NCBI GenBank assembly: GCA_031291185.1
Contig: JARLJM010000015.1
Span: 1 to 45,225 of the forward strand
Origin: Parasulfuritortus sp.
GTDB lineage: Bacteria > Pseudomonadota > Gammaproteobacteria > Burkholderiales > Thiobacillaceae
DNA: 45,225 nucleotides
Direction of reading: 5' to 3'
Part shown: piece by piece, positions 8,051-14,923 of the stretch
Numbering within the stretch: the first letter of the stretch is position 1
How the letters are laid out: each line of letters opens with the position of its first letter
Notes under the pieces: generated by a model
Told to the model about the DNA's origin: nothing
Seen by the model: only the letters and a program-made list of their open reading frames with translations
Databases searched by the model: none
Position numbers and translations under genes: made by a program

Positions 8051-8683
8051 TCAGACGAACGGCGGCGATTCGCCGCCGTCGCGTTCGATGCGCATCAACA
8101 ACTGCGCCAACTGGGCCGCGGAGTGGACTCCCATCTTTTCCAGGACGTGGGCGCGATGCACCTGGACCGTCTTGTCGCTGATGTCCAGTTCCCGCGCGAT
8201 CAGCTTGTTGGATAAACCACGTGCGACCAGCATCGCCACCTCGCGCTCGCGCTGCGTCAACCGTTCCAGCAGATCGCGCGCCTCGGCCTGATACCGGTGC
8301 TGTGCCTTGCGCTGGCCGCTGTTGCGGACCGCCTGCGCGATCGCATCCAGCAACTGCTGGTCCTTGAACGGTTTCTCGATGAAATCCAGGGCGCCGTTCT
8401 TCATGGCCTGGACGACCATGGCGACATCGCCGTGGCCGGTAATGAACACGATGGGCAGCTCGATGCGGCGATCCTTCAATATCCGCTGCAACTCAAGGCC
8501 GCTCATGGTCGGCATGCGGATGTCGAGGATCAGGCAACTGCCCCGTTCCGGCTCGCACTGTTTCAGAAAGTCTTCTGCGCTGGCGAAGGCCTGAACCGAC
8601 CAGCCGACCGACTCGGCCAGAAATACGATGGAGCGGCGCATGGCAGCGTCGTCGTCCACGACATAGATCAGATCGTCCAGCAT
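8051..8683 (-). CDS. ttrR: FixJ/NarL-type response regulator, TtrR-like
   Basis: 210 residues. Receiver domain at 1-120 with acidic pocket DDD near residues 10-12, phosphoacceptor Asp54 in LILDIRMP, a conserved Thr (FITGHGD) and Lys in IEKPFK. A LuxR-type helix-turn-helix follows at about 140-200 (LTQREREVAMLVARGLSNKLIARELDIS). The start was placed at MLDDLIYVVDDD, five bases after the kinase stop; longer readings add a sequence unlike any receiver. FixJ-like regulators pair with kinases such as TtrS, which controls tetrathionate respiration in Salmonella. The target is probably the convergent tsdA-like gene, 12 bases away tail to tail. The symbol is by analogy. Confidence 0.85.
   Translation of the reverse strand: MLDDLIYVVDDDAAMRRSIVFLAESVGWSVQAFASAEDFLKQCEPERGSCLILDIRMPTMSGLELQRILKDRRIELPIVFITGHGDVAMVVQAMKNGALDFIEKPFKDQQLLDAIAQAVRNSGQRKAQHRYQAEARDLLERLTQREREVAMLVARGLSNKLIARELDISDKTVQVHRAHVLEKMGVHSAAQLAQLLMRIERDGGESPPFV
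8059..8079. terminator. Strong hairpin at the tail-to-tail junction of tsdA and ttrR
   Basis: ACGGCGGCG and CGCCGCCGT are perfect 9-base arms around ATT. It lies within the last codons of the ttrR-like gene and 20 bases after the tsdA stop. It could end tsdA transcription, but no T-tract follows on that strand. Confidence 0.4.
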
Positions 8684-8688
8684 GTCAG

Positions 8689-10482
8689 TCAGGATTCCGT
8701 TTTCATTGCCGGCAAGGTAAAACAAACGGCCAGTCCTTGACCAGTCTCGCCGGGTTCGGCCCAGACATGGCCGCCGTGCGCTTCGACGATGCTCTTGCAC
8801 AGGCTGAGCCCCAGCCCCATGCCATCCGGCTTGGTGGTGAAGAAAGGTTCGAACAGACGCGCCTGGCCCTCGGCACCGAGCCCGCTGCCCCGATCCGTGA
8901 CGCAGACTCGGTAGGCACCGGACTCGCTTCGGCAATCCACCGACAGGCGCCGCTCCGACGGCGGCGAATCCCGCATGGCATCCATGCCGTTCTTGAGCAG
9001 GTTGAGCAGGACCTGCTCGATCTGCAAGCGGTCGGCCAGCACCAGGGCACCGGTCGCCACGTGGCGCTCCACGCTCGGCGCCCGCTCGCCGATGTCCTGG
9101 AACATGCGCACGGCGCTGTCGATCACCGTACCCAATTCGACCGGCTCGCGCCGGCTTTCACGCTTGCGGGCGAAAGCGCGGATGCGCTGCATGATCTCGC
9201 GCGCGCGGTCGGCCTGCTCGGCCACCTCGCGACTGGCGTCGAGCAGGGGCTCCGGCTCCAGCCGGCCGGATTCGATCCGGCGTTCCATGCCCCGCGCGAA
9301 ATTGCCGATGGCCGACAACGGCTGGTTCAGTTCGTGCGCCACCATGCTCGACAGCTCGCCCAGAATCCCCAGACGCGCCAGGTGATCCAGCTTCTCCTGC
9401 TGGATCCTCGCCTCGTGTTCCATCCGGGCGCTCGCCTCCAGGGCCAGGCGCAGATCCCGCGTACGGACCAGGACACGCTGCTCGACCCGGATGGTATGCA
9501 CCAGCCAACCCGCCAGCAGGGCCGCCGCGAACAGGAACCAGCCCTTGTAGCGGGCGAGGAATTCGCTGAACGAACCTTTCTGGAGATAGGCATAAGGCCC
9601 GGTTCGCAGGTCGCGGAACAACATGTAGACCGGCTGATAGTCGGTCGGCACCGTCCAGCTCAGGCCGTCGCCTCCGGCCGGCATCGCCAGCAGGGCCGCG
9701 GCGACCTCCTTGGACAGGCTGCGCGAGGTATCGCGCAAGGCGGAAAAGGGCCAGTCCGGATACAGCGGCGTGGAGCGCAGACACGGGTAGCTGTCGCCCA
9801 CGGGCGCATCGAGCACACGGAAATCCGTCAGCCGCGCCTCCCCCCGTCGCGCCATGTCTTCCAGTACGCAGGCCCGCACGATCCCGGCATCCGCCCGGCC
9901 CAAACCGACACCTGAAACGATGCCCTGCAGCGGAAATCCGGTGAAGGTCAGGGGAGCCAGGTCGCGGTGCGGGTCGATGCCCTGCCGATCCAGTTCGTGC
10001 CAGGCCAGCTGATAACCGCCGAAGGCGTGTTCGTCGACCGCCAGCACCCGCTTGCCGCGCAAATCGGCCAGGTGGCGGAGGTCATTCCGATCCGCCCGCA
10101 CCACGACCGCCGAGGCAATGGCCAGATCGGGACTGGCGAAACGAGCATTGTCGAGCGTGGCGATCCGGTGCAGGCCGTAGGCCGCTTCCAGTTCGACGTA
10201 GTTGCCGCTGTTGGTGATGACGAAATCGAGGCGCCGGCCCGCCACGGCCTGGCGCAGGCTGTCCAGGGTCTGGAATTCAAGCCGGAAGTCGTGGCCGGGC
10301 AAGACGCGATCCAGATACTCCGTCAAGGCGCGCCAATTCATCGATGCCGCCGACTCGCCTTCGGGAGCCAGGATGCCGATGCGGACGATCTCCGCCGCCT
10401 GTGCGCTGGCCGTCAGCACCAAGGCAAAAACCAGCAACATCCCGGCACACCAGGACGACAAGACAGGACCCCATCGTTTCAA
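8689..10482 (-). CDS. ttrS: Sensor histidine kinase with periplasmic PhnD-like domain, TtrS-like
   Basis: 597 residues. An N-terminal signal or TM segment (about 10-30) is followed by a periplasmic phosphonate-binding-like domain (31-310, beginning IVRIGILAPEGE) and a single TM (315-330). Then come a coiled linker, a HisKA domain with His383 in MVAHELNQPLSAIGNFARG, and a HATPase domain with N-box LLNLLKNGMDAM, G1 DRGSGLG and FEPFFTTKP. This architecture matches TtrS, the tetrathionate sensor. Two periplasmic cysteines (Cys205 and Cys234, the latter in SYPCLRSTP) are candidates for sensing a sulfur compound through thiol chemistry, which is inference. The partner regulator starts five bases after its stop. 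Confidence 0.87.
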   Translation of the reverse strand: MKRWGPVLSSWCAGMLLVFALVLTASAQAAEIVRIGILAPEGESAASMNWRALTEYLDRVLPGHDFRLEFQTLDSLRQAVAGRRLDFVITNSGNYVELEAAYGLHRIATLDNARFASPDLAIASAVVVRADRNDLRHLADLRGKRVLAVDEHAFGGYQLAWHELDRQGIDPHRDLAPLTFTGFPLQGIVSGVGLGRADAGIVRACVLEDMARRGEARLTDFRVLDAPVGDSYPCLRSTPLYPDWPFSALRDTSRSLSKEVAAALLAMPAGGDGLSWTVPTDYQPVYMLFRDLRTGPYAYLQKGSFSEFLARYKGWFLFAAALLAGWLVHTIRVEQRVLVRTRDLRLALEASARMEHEARIQQEKLDHLARLGILGELSSMVAHELNQPLSAIGNFARGMERRIESGRLEPEPLLDASREVAEQADRAREIMQRIRAFARKRESRREPVELGTVIDSAVRMFQDIGERAPSVERHVATGALVLADRLQIEQVLLNLLKNGMDAMRDSPPSERRLSVDCRSESGAYRVCVTDRGSGLGAEGQARLFEPFFTTKPDGMGLGLSLCKSIVEAHGGHVWAEPGETGQGLAVCFTLPAMKTES

Positions 10483-10501
10483 GCCAATTTCCCCGACAAA
10501 C

Positions 10502-10520
10502 GCACAGGACTGTCCTGTGC
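10502..10520. promoter_or_regulatory. Palindrome upstream of the ttrS-like gene
   Basis: GCACAGGA and TCCTGTGC are perfect 8-base arms around CTG, 20 bases upstream of the kinase start. A candidate operator for control of the kinase-regulator operon, or a terminator-like hairpin for the amine oxidase gene that reads into this gap. Confidence 0.4.
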
Positions 10521-10576
10521 AGGCGGTTCAGCTTAACGCAAAAGCAGGGCGGCACGCCGTCACTCCTTCAGAACAC

Positions 10577-11755
10577 TCATGGCCCCGCCCCTTCACCGAG
10601 AGTGACACGGCTGACCAAAATCTCCCGGCGCAGCCGGGCGGCCGCTTCCAGTGCGCCTTCCATGTAGCCGCCCCCGTGCGCCGCCGTCTCGCTGCCGCCG
10701 AAGTGCAACCTCCCCTGCCAGGCCGGCACGCTCAACACCGGGTCGCCGTAATCCGGATGCTCCTCCAGTGGCATGCGGTCGAGGGTGGCGCAGGTCCAGG
10801 GCTCCTCGGCCCAGTCGTGCAGGTGCACTTCACCCGCCTGCGCACGGCGGCCGAACCATTGCGCCAACTGGCTGACCGCAAGCAGCGGCAGCCCCTGACG
10901 GAACTGGGCACGGATGTCTGCCGGCAGGGCGAAGAAGGCATTGAATGCGGCGCGGAAGCCAAGCGCATCGCAGGCATCGTGCACCTCGCCCAGCGCGGCG
11001 CGCGGATAGCTGGCCAGACCATTACCGGACAGTCCCTCCTCCCGCCAGAACGCGGCGCGGCTCATGCCATCTTCGGACACCCCGTCCGGACCGCCGTAGG
11101 CCACCGCCAGCTTGGCCTGCCCGGCCATCCAGGTCGGCGTCTCGCGCAGCCGTTCACGCAATTGGCCGTTGAGCGGCGGCTCGAATGCAAGCCGCTCCTC
11201 GACCAGCCGCGGCGGCAAGGCCAGCACCACCTGGTGGGCCCACACCGTCACCGGACCGCCAGTTGAGCCGAAACGCAACTCGATGTGTTGCGACTGCTCG
11301 CACAGGGATTCCAGGACGTATCCCCGATGCAAGGCCGTCGTCGGCAAGCGGGCAACGAGGGCGTCGATCACGCTGCCCGCACCGCCCTCGATGCGCCACG
11401 CGCCGTTATGCAGATCATCGACATCGACGATGCGGGGCGCGCCATCCGCGTTGACTAATTGGGATATCCGGCCCGTATCGTGCTGAGGAAAACTGGCCAG
11501 CTTGAGATCGCCCAGCAGCCGGACCATTCGCGGCTGATTGGCCGGCCAGAACCAGGCGGCCCCCATGTCCAGCGCCAGGCCGTTGTTGATAGCGCGAGGA
11601 CTGAGAATGCGACCGCCCAGGCGATCACGCGCCTCGTACACGGCCTGACTCAACCCCTGCGCGTTGAGGCTGTTGGCCAGCGCCAGTCCGCAGAGGCCAC
11701 CACCCACGATGGCGACATCCAGCGGCGTAATTGCGTCGCGTCCGGCGACGCTCAT
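10577..11755 (-). CDS. FAD-dependent amine oxidase (flavin monoamine oxidase family)
   Basis: 392 residues. The dinucleotide-binding motif VAIVGGGLCGLALAN lies near the N-terminus, followed by YEARDRLGGRI, the typical second FAD contact of amine oxidases, phytoene desaturases and relatives. The C-terminal FAD segment is present as LHFGGSETAAHGGGYMEGAL. It oxidises an amine or a related substrate; the substrate is unknown. The start was set at MSVAGRDAI, because its ATG sits one base after the stop of the preceding small ORF (TGACATG) and the residues before it are unlike the family. No signal peptide was seen. The preceding ORF and this gene probably form one transcript. Confidence 0.84.
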   Translation of the reverse strand: MSVAGRDAITPLDVAIVGGGLCGLALANSLNAQGLSQAVYEARDRLGGRILSPRAINNGLALDMGAAWFWPANQPRMVRLLGDLKLASFPQHDTGRISQLVNADGAPRIVDVDDLHNGAWRIEGGAGSVIDALVARLPTTALHRGYVLESLCEQSQHIELRFGSTGGPVTVWAHQVVLALPPRLVEERLAFEPPLNGQLRERLRETPTWMAGQAKLAVAYGGPDGVSEDGMSRAAFWREEGLSGNGLASYPRAALGEVHDACDALGFRAAFNAFFALPADIRAQFRQGLPLLAVSQLAQWFGRRAQAGEVHLHDWAEEPWTCATLDRMPLEEHPDYGDPVLSVPAWQGRLHFGGSETAAHGGGYMEGALEAAARLRREILVSRVTLGEGAGP

Positions 11756-11756
11756 G

Positions 11757-11975
11757 TCAACGCCAGACCCCAGGCATCCAATCTTCCGAATTCGCGCCAC
11801 GTTGGCAAGCCGTCAGGCTCTGCGACTGCGCCTTGCTGTAACGCTGCAAGGCAAGATCGAAGCAGAACTGCTCCGTCCTCGCCCACCACGGGCGCAACAA
11901 CCTGTTCAAGGACGACGGGTGCGAGAAGCTGCTCATCATGGCCACTTCATGCTGACGTTCAGTCACGAGTTTCAT
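11757..11975 (-). CDS. Small 72-residue protein of unknown function, coupled to the amine oxidase
   Basis: Starts with MKLVTERQHEVAMMSS after a clear ribosome binding site (AGGA, six bases before the ATG). It ends one base before the amine oxidase start. The sequence is rich in Arg, Trp and Ser (RPWWARTEQFCFDLALQRY). No signal peptide, membrane segment or known motif was recognised. Good initiation signals plus coupling favour a real gene, but it could be a leader ORF whose role is coupling alone. Confidence 0.5.
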   Translation of the reverse strand: MKLVTERQHEVAMMSSFSHPSSLNRLLRPWWARTEQFCFDLALQRYSKAQSQSLTACQRGANSEDWMPGVWR

Positions 11976-12290
11976 TGTCTGTCCTGTGTTGGATGCACGT
12001 ATTGGAGTAATAGCAAGGCGTATGCCCAGCTAGCGATTACGGCAGATACCAGGCAGGGTATGCATTACGGGCTGGGGCGAGTGAACCGAAGAGCCTTGAT
12101 TTGAGAACTTTGCTACATACATTTGGCGGTTTGGTGGATGACAGCTAATCGGGTGCGCGGCCGTTGGGTGATCTCGCTAGCAGCGTCAGCAAAGTTGCAA
12201 ATTGCCGACTGCGGTGAGGTTTGGTACGCCAAGGGTTACTTCCACTATCCAATAGAACGTCAGCAGCCATCCTGTCTATCAAATCACCGG
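11976..12290. other. Gene-free gap of 315 bases
   Basis: Lies upstream of the 72-residue ORF and downstream of the HxlR gene. It must hold the promoter for the leftward amine oxidase pair. I saw no convincing gene, repeat, RNA or terminator in it. It is richer in A+T than the flanks. Confidence 0.4.
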
Positions 12291-12734
12291 TCAGTTTTCA
12301 TCTGGCGTGACCATGCGCATGGGGCGAGTCCCGATCTTTGCCCCGGTGACTTCATCCACGGCCACAGCTTTAATTTCCGTTCCCGTTTCAGCGTCAAAAA
12401 ACCGAACCAACTTGCCGCCGCCCCGGTATTGACGCCCCCAGGCGCCAATCATGAAGAGTACCGGCAGGAAATCGCGCCCGGCAGCAGTCAGCAGATACTC
12501 CTCTCGCGGCGGGTGTTCCGAGTAGCGCCGCTTCTCCAGCAACCCCTCATCGGTCAGCGTCGCCAGCCGGCGGGTCAGCATCGTCGGGGCGATGCCCAGA
12601 CTTTTCCGGAACTGGTCGAAGCGCGTCAGTCCGCCATGGGCGTCGCGCAGGATCAAGATGCTCCATGCATCGCCCACGAGCTCCAAGGTGCGAGCGATCG
12701 GGCAGGGGTCATTGCAAATTTTTTTGCTGTCCAT
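12291..12734 (-). CDS. HxlR (DUF24) family transcriptional regulator
   Basis: 147 residues with the HxlR signature near the N-terminus: CNDPCPIARTLELVGDAWS, then ILILRDAHGGLTRFDQF, IAPTMLTRRLATLTDEGLLEKRRY and the wing ending YLLTAAGRDFLPVL. The start was placed at MDSKKICND. A longer reading would begin 84 bases upstream but would run through the operator-like repeats. Members with an N-terminal cysteine (here Cys7, with Cys11 nearby) sense quinones and other electrophiles by thiol modification. It is divergent from a hydrolase and a quinone-oxidoreductase-like gene, which it probably represses, together with itself. Confidence 0.88.
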   Translation of the reverse strand: MDSKKICNDPCPIARTLELVGDAWSILILRDAHGGLTRFDQFRKSLGIAPTMLTRRLATLTDEGLLEKRRYSEHPPREEYLLTAAGRDFLPVLFMIGAWGRQYRGGGKLVRFFDAETGTEIKAVAVDEVTGAKIGTRPMRMVTPDEN

Positions 12735-12797
12735 ACTATTTTGGTAGTGACTTACTATCAAATCGGTAGTATTGTTAGTTTCAATTTGATAGTAACA
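12735..12797. promoter_or_regulatory. Operator cluster between the HxlR gene and the hydrolase operon
   Basis: The 105-base divergent gap is AT-rich and full of TAGT/ACTA half-sites. A perfect 12-base inverted repeat occurs as TTACTATCAAAT (12752-12763) and ATTTGATAGTAA (12784-12795). ACTA-N6-TAGT lies at 12735-12748, and ACTA-N9-TAGT at 12754-12770. Sites of this kind are typical of DUF24 regulators. At least two dimer sites seem likely. Confidence 0.7.
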
Positions 12798-12839
12798 GTT
12801 TAGCAGCAAGCAATCCACCCCCGCACGGAGATTTGATCA

Positions 12840-13679
12840 ATGAGCAATACGACTTGGAGAAATGTACCAACCCGCAGGATCGACGTTGGCGGGGTGTCCT
12901 TCGCCTATCGCGAACTCGGCCCCGATTCCGGCGTACCGGTGATATTCCTGCACCACCTGATGGCCGTGCTCGATGACTGGGACCCGCGCGTGATCGACGG
13001 CATCGCCGCGCAGCGCCGGGTGATCGCGTTCGACAATCGCGGGGTCGGTGCCTCGGGGGGATCGGTGCCGCCCACCATCGAGGAAATGGGGCGGGACGCC
13101 ATCGCCTTCATTCGCGCCTTGGGACTGAAGAAGGTCGACCTGCTCGGTTTCTCGTTGGGCGGTGGCGTCGCGCAAATGGTGGCCTTGCAAGCCCCCGACC
13201 TCGTACGTCGGATGATCCTGGCCGGAACGGGACCCAGGGGCGGCGGGGGTATCGACAAGATCACCAGAATCGCGGTCAGCGCTTACCTCAAGGCGGCGAT
13301 CACCCTGAGCGACCCGAGGAATTTCCTGTTCTTCCCCCGCAGCCCGGAAGGCAAACGCGCCGCGAAAGACTACTTCTCCCGGCTGAAGGAACGTACCGCG
13401 GACCGTGACAAGCCCATTTCCCTGCAAGCCAGACGTGCCCAACTGCAGGCCATCCGAACGGCGGGGCTGAGCGCGCCCGACGACCTCTCGGTCATTACGC
13501 AACCCGTTTTCGTTGCCAACGGCGACCGTGACCTCATGGTCGACAGCAGCCTTTCGGCCGACATGGCGCGCCGTCTGCCAAATGCCCGGCTGACGATCTA
13601 TCCCGACTCCGGGCACGGCGGCGTTTTTCAGCACCACCGGACCTTTGTGCCAGCGGTTCTCGACTTCCTCGCTGACTAA
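12840..13679 (+). CDS. Alpha/beta hydrolase
   Basis: 279 residues of the alpha/beta hydrolase fold, cytoplasmic. Motifs in order: PVIFLHHLMAVLDDWDP (oxyanion region), FDNRGVGASGG, the nucleophile elbow GFSLGGGVAQ (Ser at about 101), an acid candidate in NGDRDLMVD, and the catalytic histidine in PDSGHGGVFQ. This resembles the group with haloperoxidase-like, lactonase and carboxylesterase members; the substrate is unknown. The start is supported by GGAG upstream. It is first of two genes controlled from the HxlR operator region, with a 27-base gap to the oxidoreductase. Detoxification of a reactive compound is the likely theme, by inference. Confidence 0.88.
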   Translation: MSNTTWRNVPTRRIDVGGVSFAYRELGPDSGVPVIFLHHLMAVLDDWDPRVIDGIAAQRRVIAFDNRGVGASGGSVPPTIEEMGRDAIAFIRALGLKKVDLLGFSLGGGVAQMVALQAPDLVRRMILAGTGPRGGGGIDKITRIAVSAYLKAAITLSDPRNFLFFPRSPEGKRAAKDYFSRLKERTADRDKPISLQARRAQLQAIRTAGLSAPDDLSVITQPVFVANGDRDLMVDSSLSADMARRLPNARLTIYPDSGHGGVFQHHRTFVPAVLDFLAD

Positions 13680-13706
13680 TCTGACAACAAAAATGAAAGG
13701 CCAACA

Positions 13707-14708
13707 ATGAAAGCACTCACCTTCAAACGCTACGGCAAGTCACCCGGGGTTGGGTTCGCAGACGTTCCCCGCCCCACGCTGAAGGCCAACGAATTGCTCG
13801 TACAAGTCCACGCTGCGAGCGTGAACCCGGTCGACAACATGATCATGACGGGAATATTCAAACCGATCCTGCATTTTCAGCTTCCGGCCCCGCTGGGCAG
13901 CGATCTGGCCGGTGTGGTGGTGGAGGTCGGCAGCCGCGTGACCCGCTTCAAGCCTGGCGATGCTGTTTTCGCCAACATCTTCGACCGGGGTACGGGCGCT
14001 ATCGCCGAGTTCGCGGTAGTACCCGAGAGCCTTGCCGCGCCCAAACCTCCCAATCTGGACTTTGTGCAGGCGGCATCGATCCCTTTGGTCGGACTCACCT
14101 CCTGGCAAGCGCTGAAGGAGCGCGCCAATCTTCGGGCGGGTCAAAAGGTGTTCATCCCGGCAGGCTCCGGCGGTGTCGGCACGTTTGCGATCCAGCTAGC
14201 AAAGCACCTTGGCGCCAGGGTGGGGACGACCACCAGTACGGGCAACGTCGAACTGGTGCGCAGCCTTGGCACCGACGAGGTGGTCGATTACAAGAAGCAG
14301 GACTTCGAAAGGGTGCTGCGCGGCTACGACGCGGTACTTGGCACCGTCAAGGGTGACGCGATCGAGAAATCCCTCGACATCCTCAAGCCAGGGAGCACGA
14401 TCGTTTCTCTGGTCGGACCGCTGGACGCAGCATTCGCTCGCGCTCGACGGCTGAATTGCGTCCTGACGTTCGTGTTCGGGTTGATGAGCCACAAGATCAT
14501 GCGCCTTGCGAAAAAGCGGGACGTCACTTACTCATTTTTCTTTGCGCGCCCTGATGGCGCTCAACTTGCCGAAATCGGCAAACTCCTTGAGACGGAGCGC
14601 ATCCGGCCAGTGATTGACAAGGTGTTTCCGTTCGAGCATGCAAAGGAAGCACTTGAGTACCTTGCCCAAGGACGATCCAGGGGCAAGGTCGTCGTCAAGA
14701 TGAAATAG
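13707..14708 (+). CDS. Zinc-free medium-chain oxidoreductase, quinone oxidoreductase type
   Basis: 333 residues of the MDR superfamily. An N-terminal GroES-like part (about 1-120, with SVNPVDNMIM and GSDLAGVVVEVG) is followed by a Rossmann domain with GSGGVGTFAIQLAKHLGA, which binds NAD(P)H. The structural and catalytic zinc cysteines of alcohol dehydrogenases are missing, as in quinone oxidoreductases and zeta-crystallin-like enzymes. A middle segment of about 30 residues (RARRLNCVLTFVFGLM) matches the variant often annotated NADP-dependent oxidoreductase. The ribosome binding site is AAAGG. With the HxlR regulator and hydrolase it forms a likely electrophile or quinone response set. No clear partner gene follows. 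Confidence 0.88.
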   Translation: MKALTFKRYGKSPGVGFADVPRPTLKANELLVQVHAASVNPVDNMIMTGIFKPILHFQLPAPLGSDLAGVVVEVGSRVTRFKPGDAVFANIFDRGTGAIAEFAVVPESLAAPKPPNLDFVQAASIPLVGLTSWQALKERANLRAGQKVFIPAGSGGVGTFAIQLAKHLGARVGTTTSTGNVELVRSLGTDEVVDYKKQDFERVLRGYDAVLGTVKGDAIEKSLDILKPGSTIVSLVGPLDAAFARARRLNCVLTFVFGLMSHKIMRLAKKRDVTYSFFFARPDGAQLAEIGKLLETERIRPVIDKVFPFEHAKEALEYLAQGRSRGKVVVKMK

Positions 14709-14740
14709 CGCCAAGTTATGCGCATTACCTCTGCGTCCCG

Positions 14741-14782
14741 CCGTCATGGCATCAAACATGAAAATGGAAATTCCAATGACGG
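14741..14782. terminator. Imperfect hairpin between convergent genes
   Basis: CCGTCAT and ATGACGG form 7-base arms (extended by GG/CC past one bulge) about 30 bases after the oxidoreductase stop and 140 bases after the convergent cbbO2. A weak candidate terminator. Confidence 0.3.
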
Positions 14783-14923
14783 TAGAAGTGGTGCCTACCT
14801 TGGCGTCTGGCTACACCACATTAACTACAAATAAGGGCAAATAGTGAATCATTCTATTCTTTCAATGAAAAGCCAATCGACACTGACCCTTTTGGATGCA
14901 CTGAAAACTTCTCTTCCTGTACC

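Noticed and set aside
8684-8935. Upstream extension of the ttrR-like frame (84 codons)
   Set aside because: It lies inside the kinase gene in another frame and is unlike a receiver domain. The ATG at 8683 gives a canonical start.
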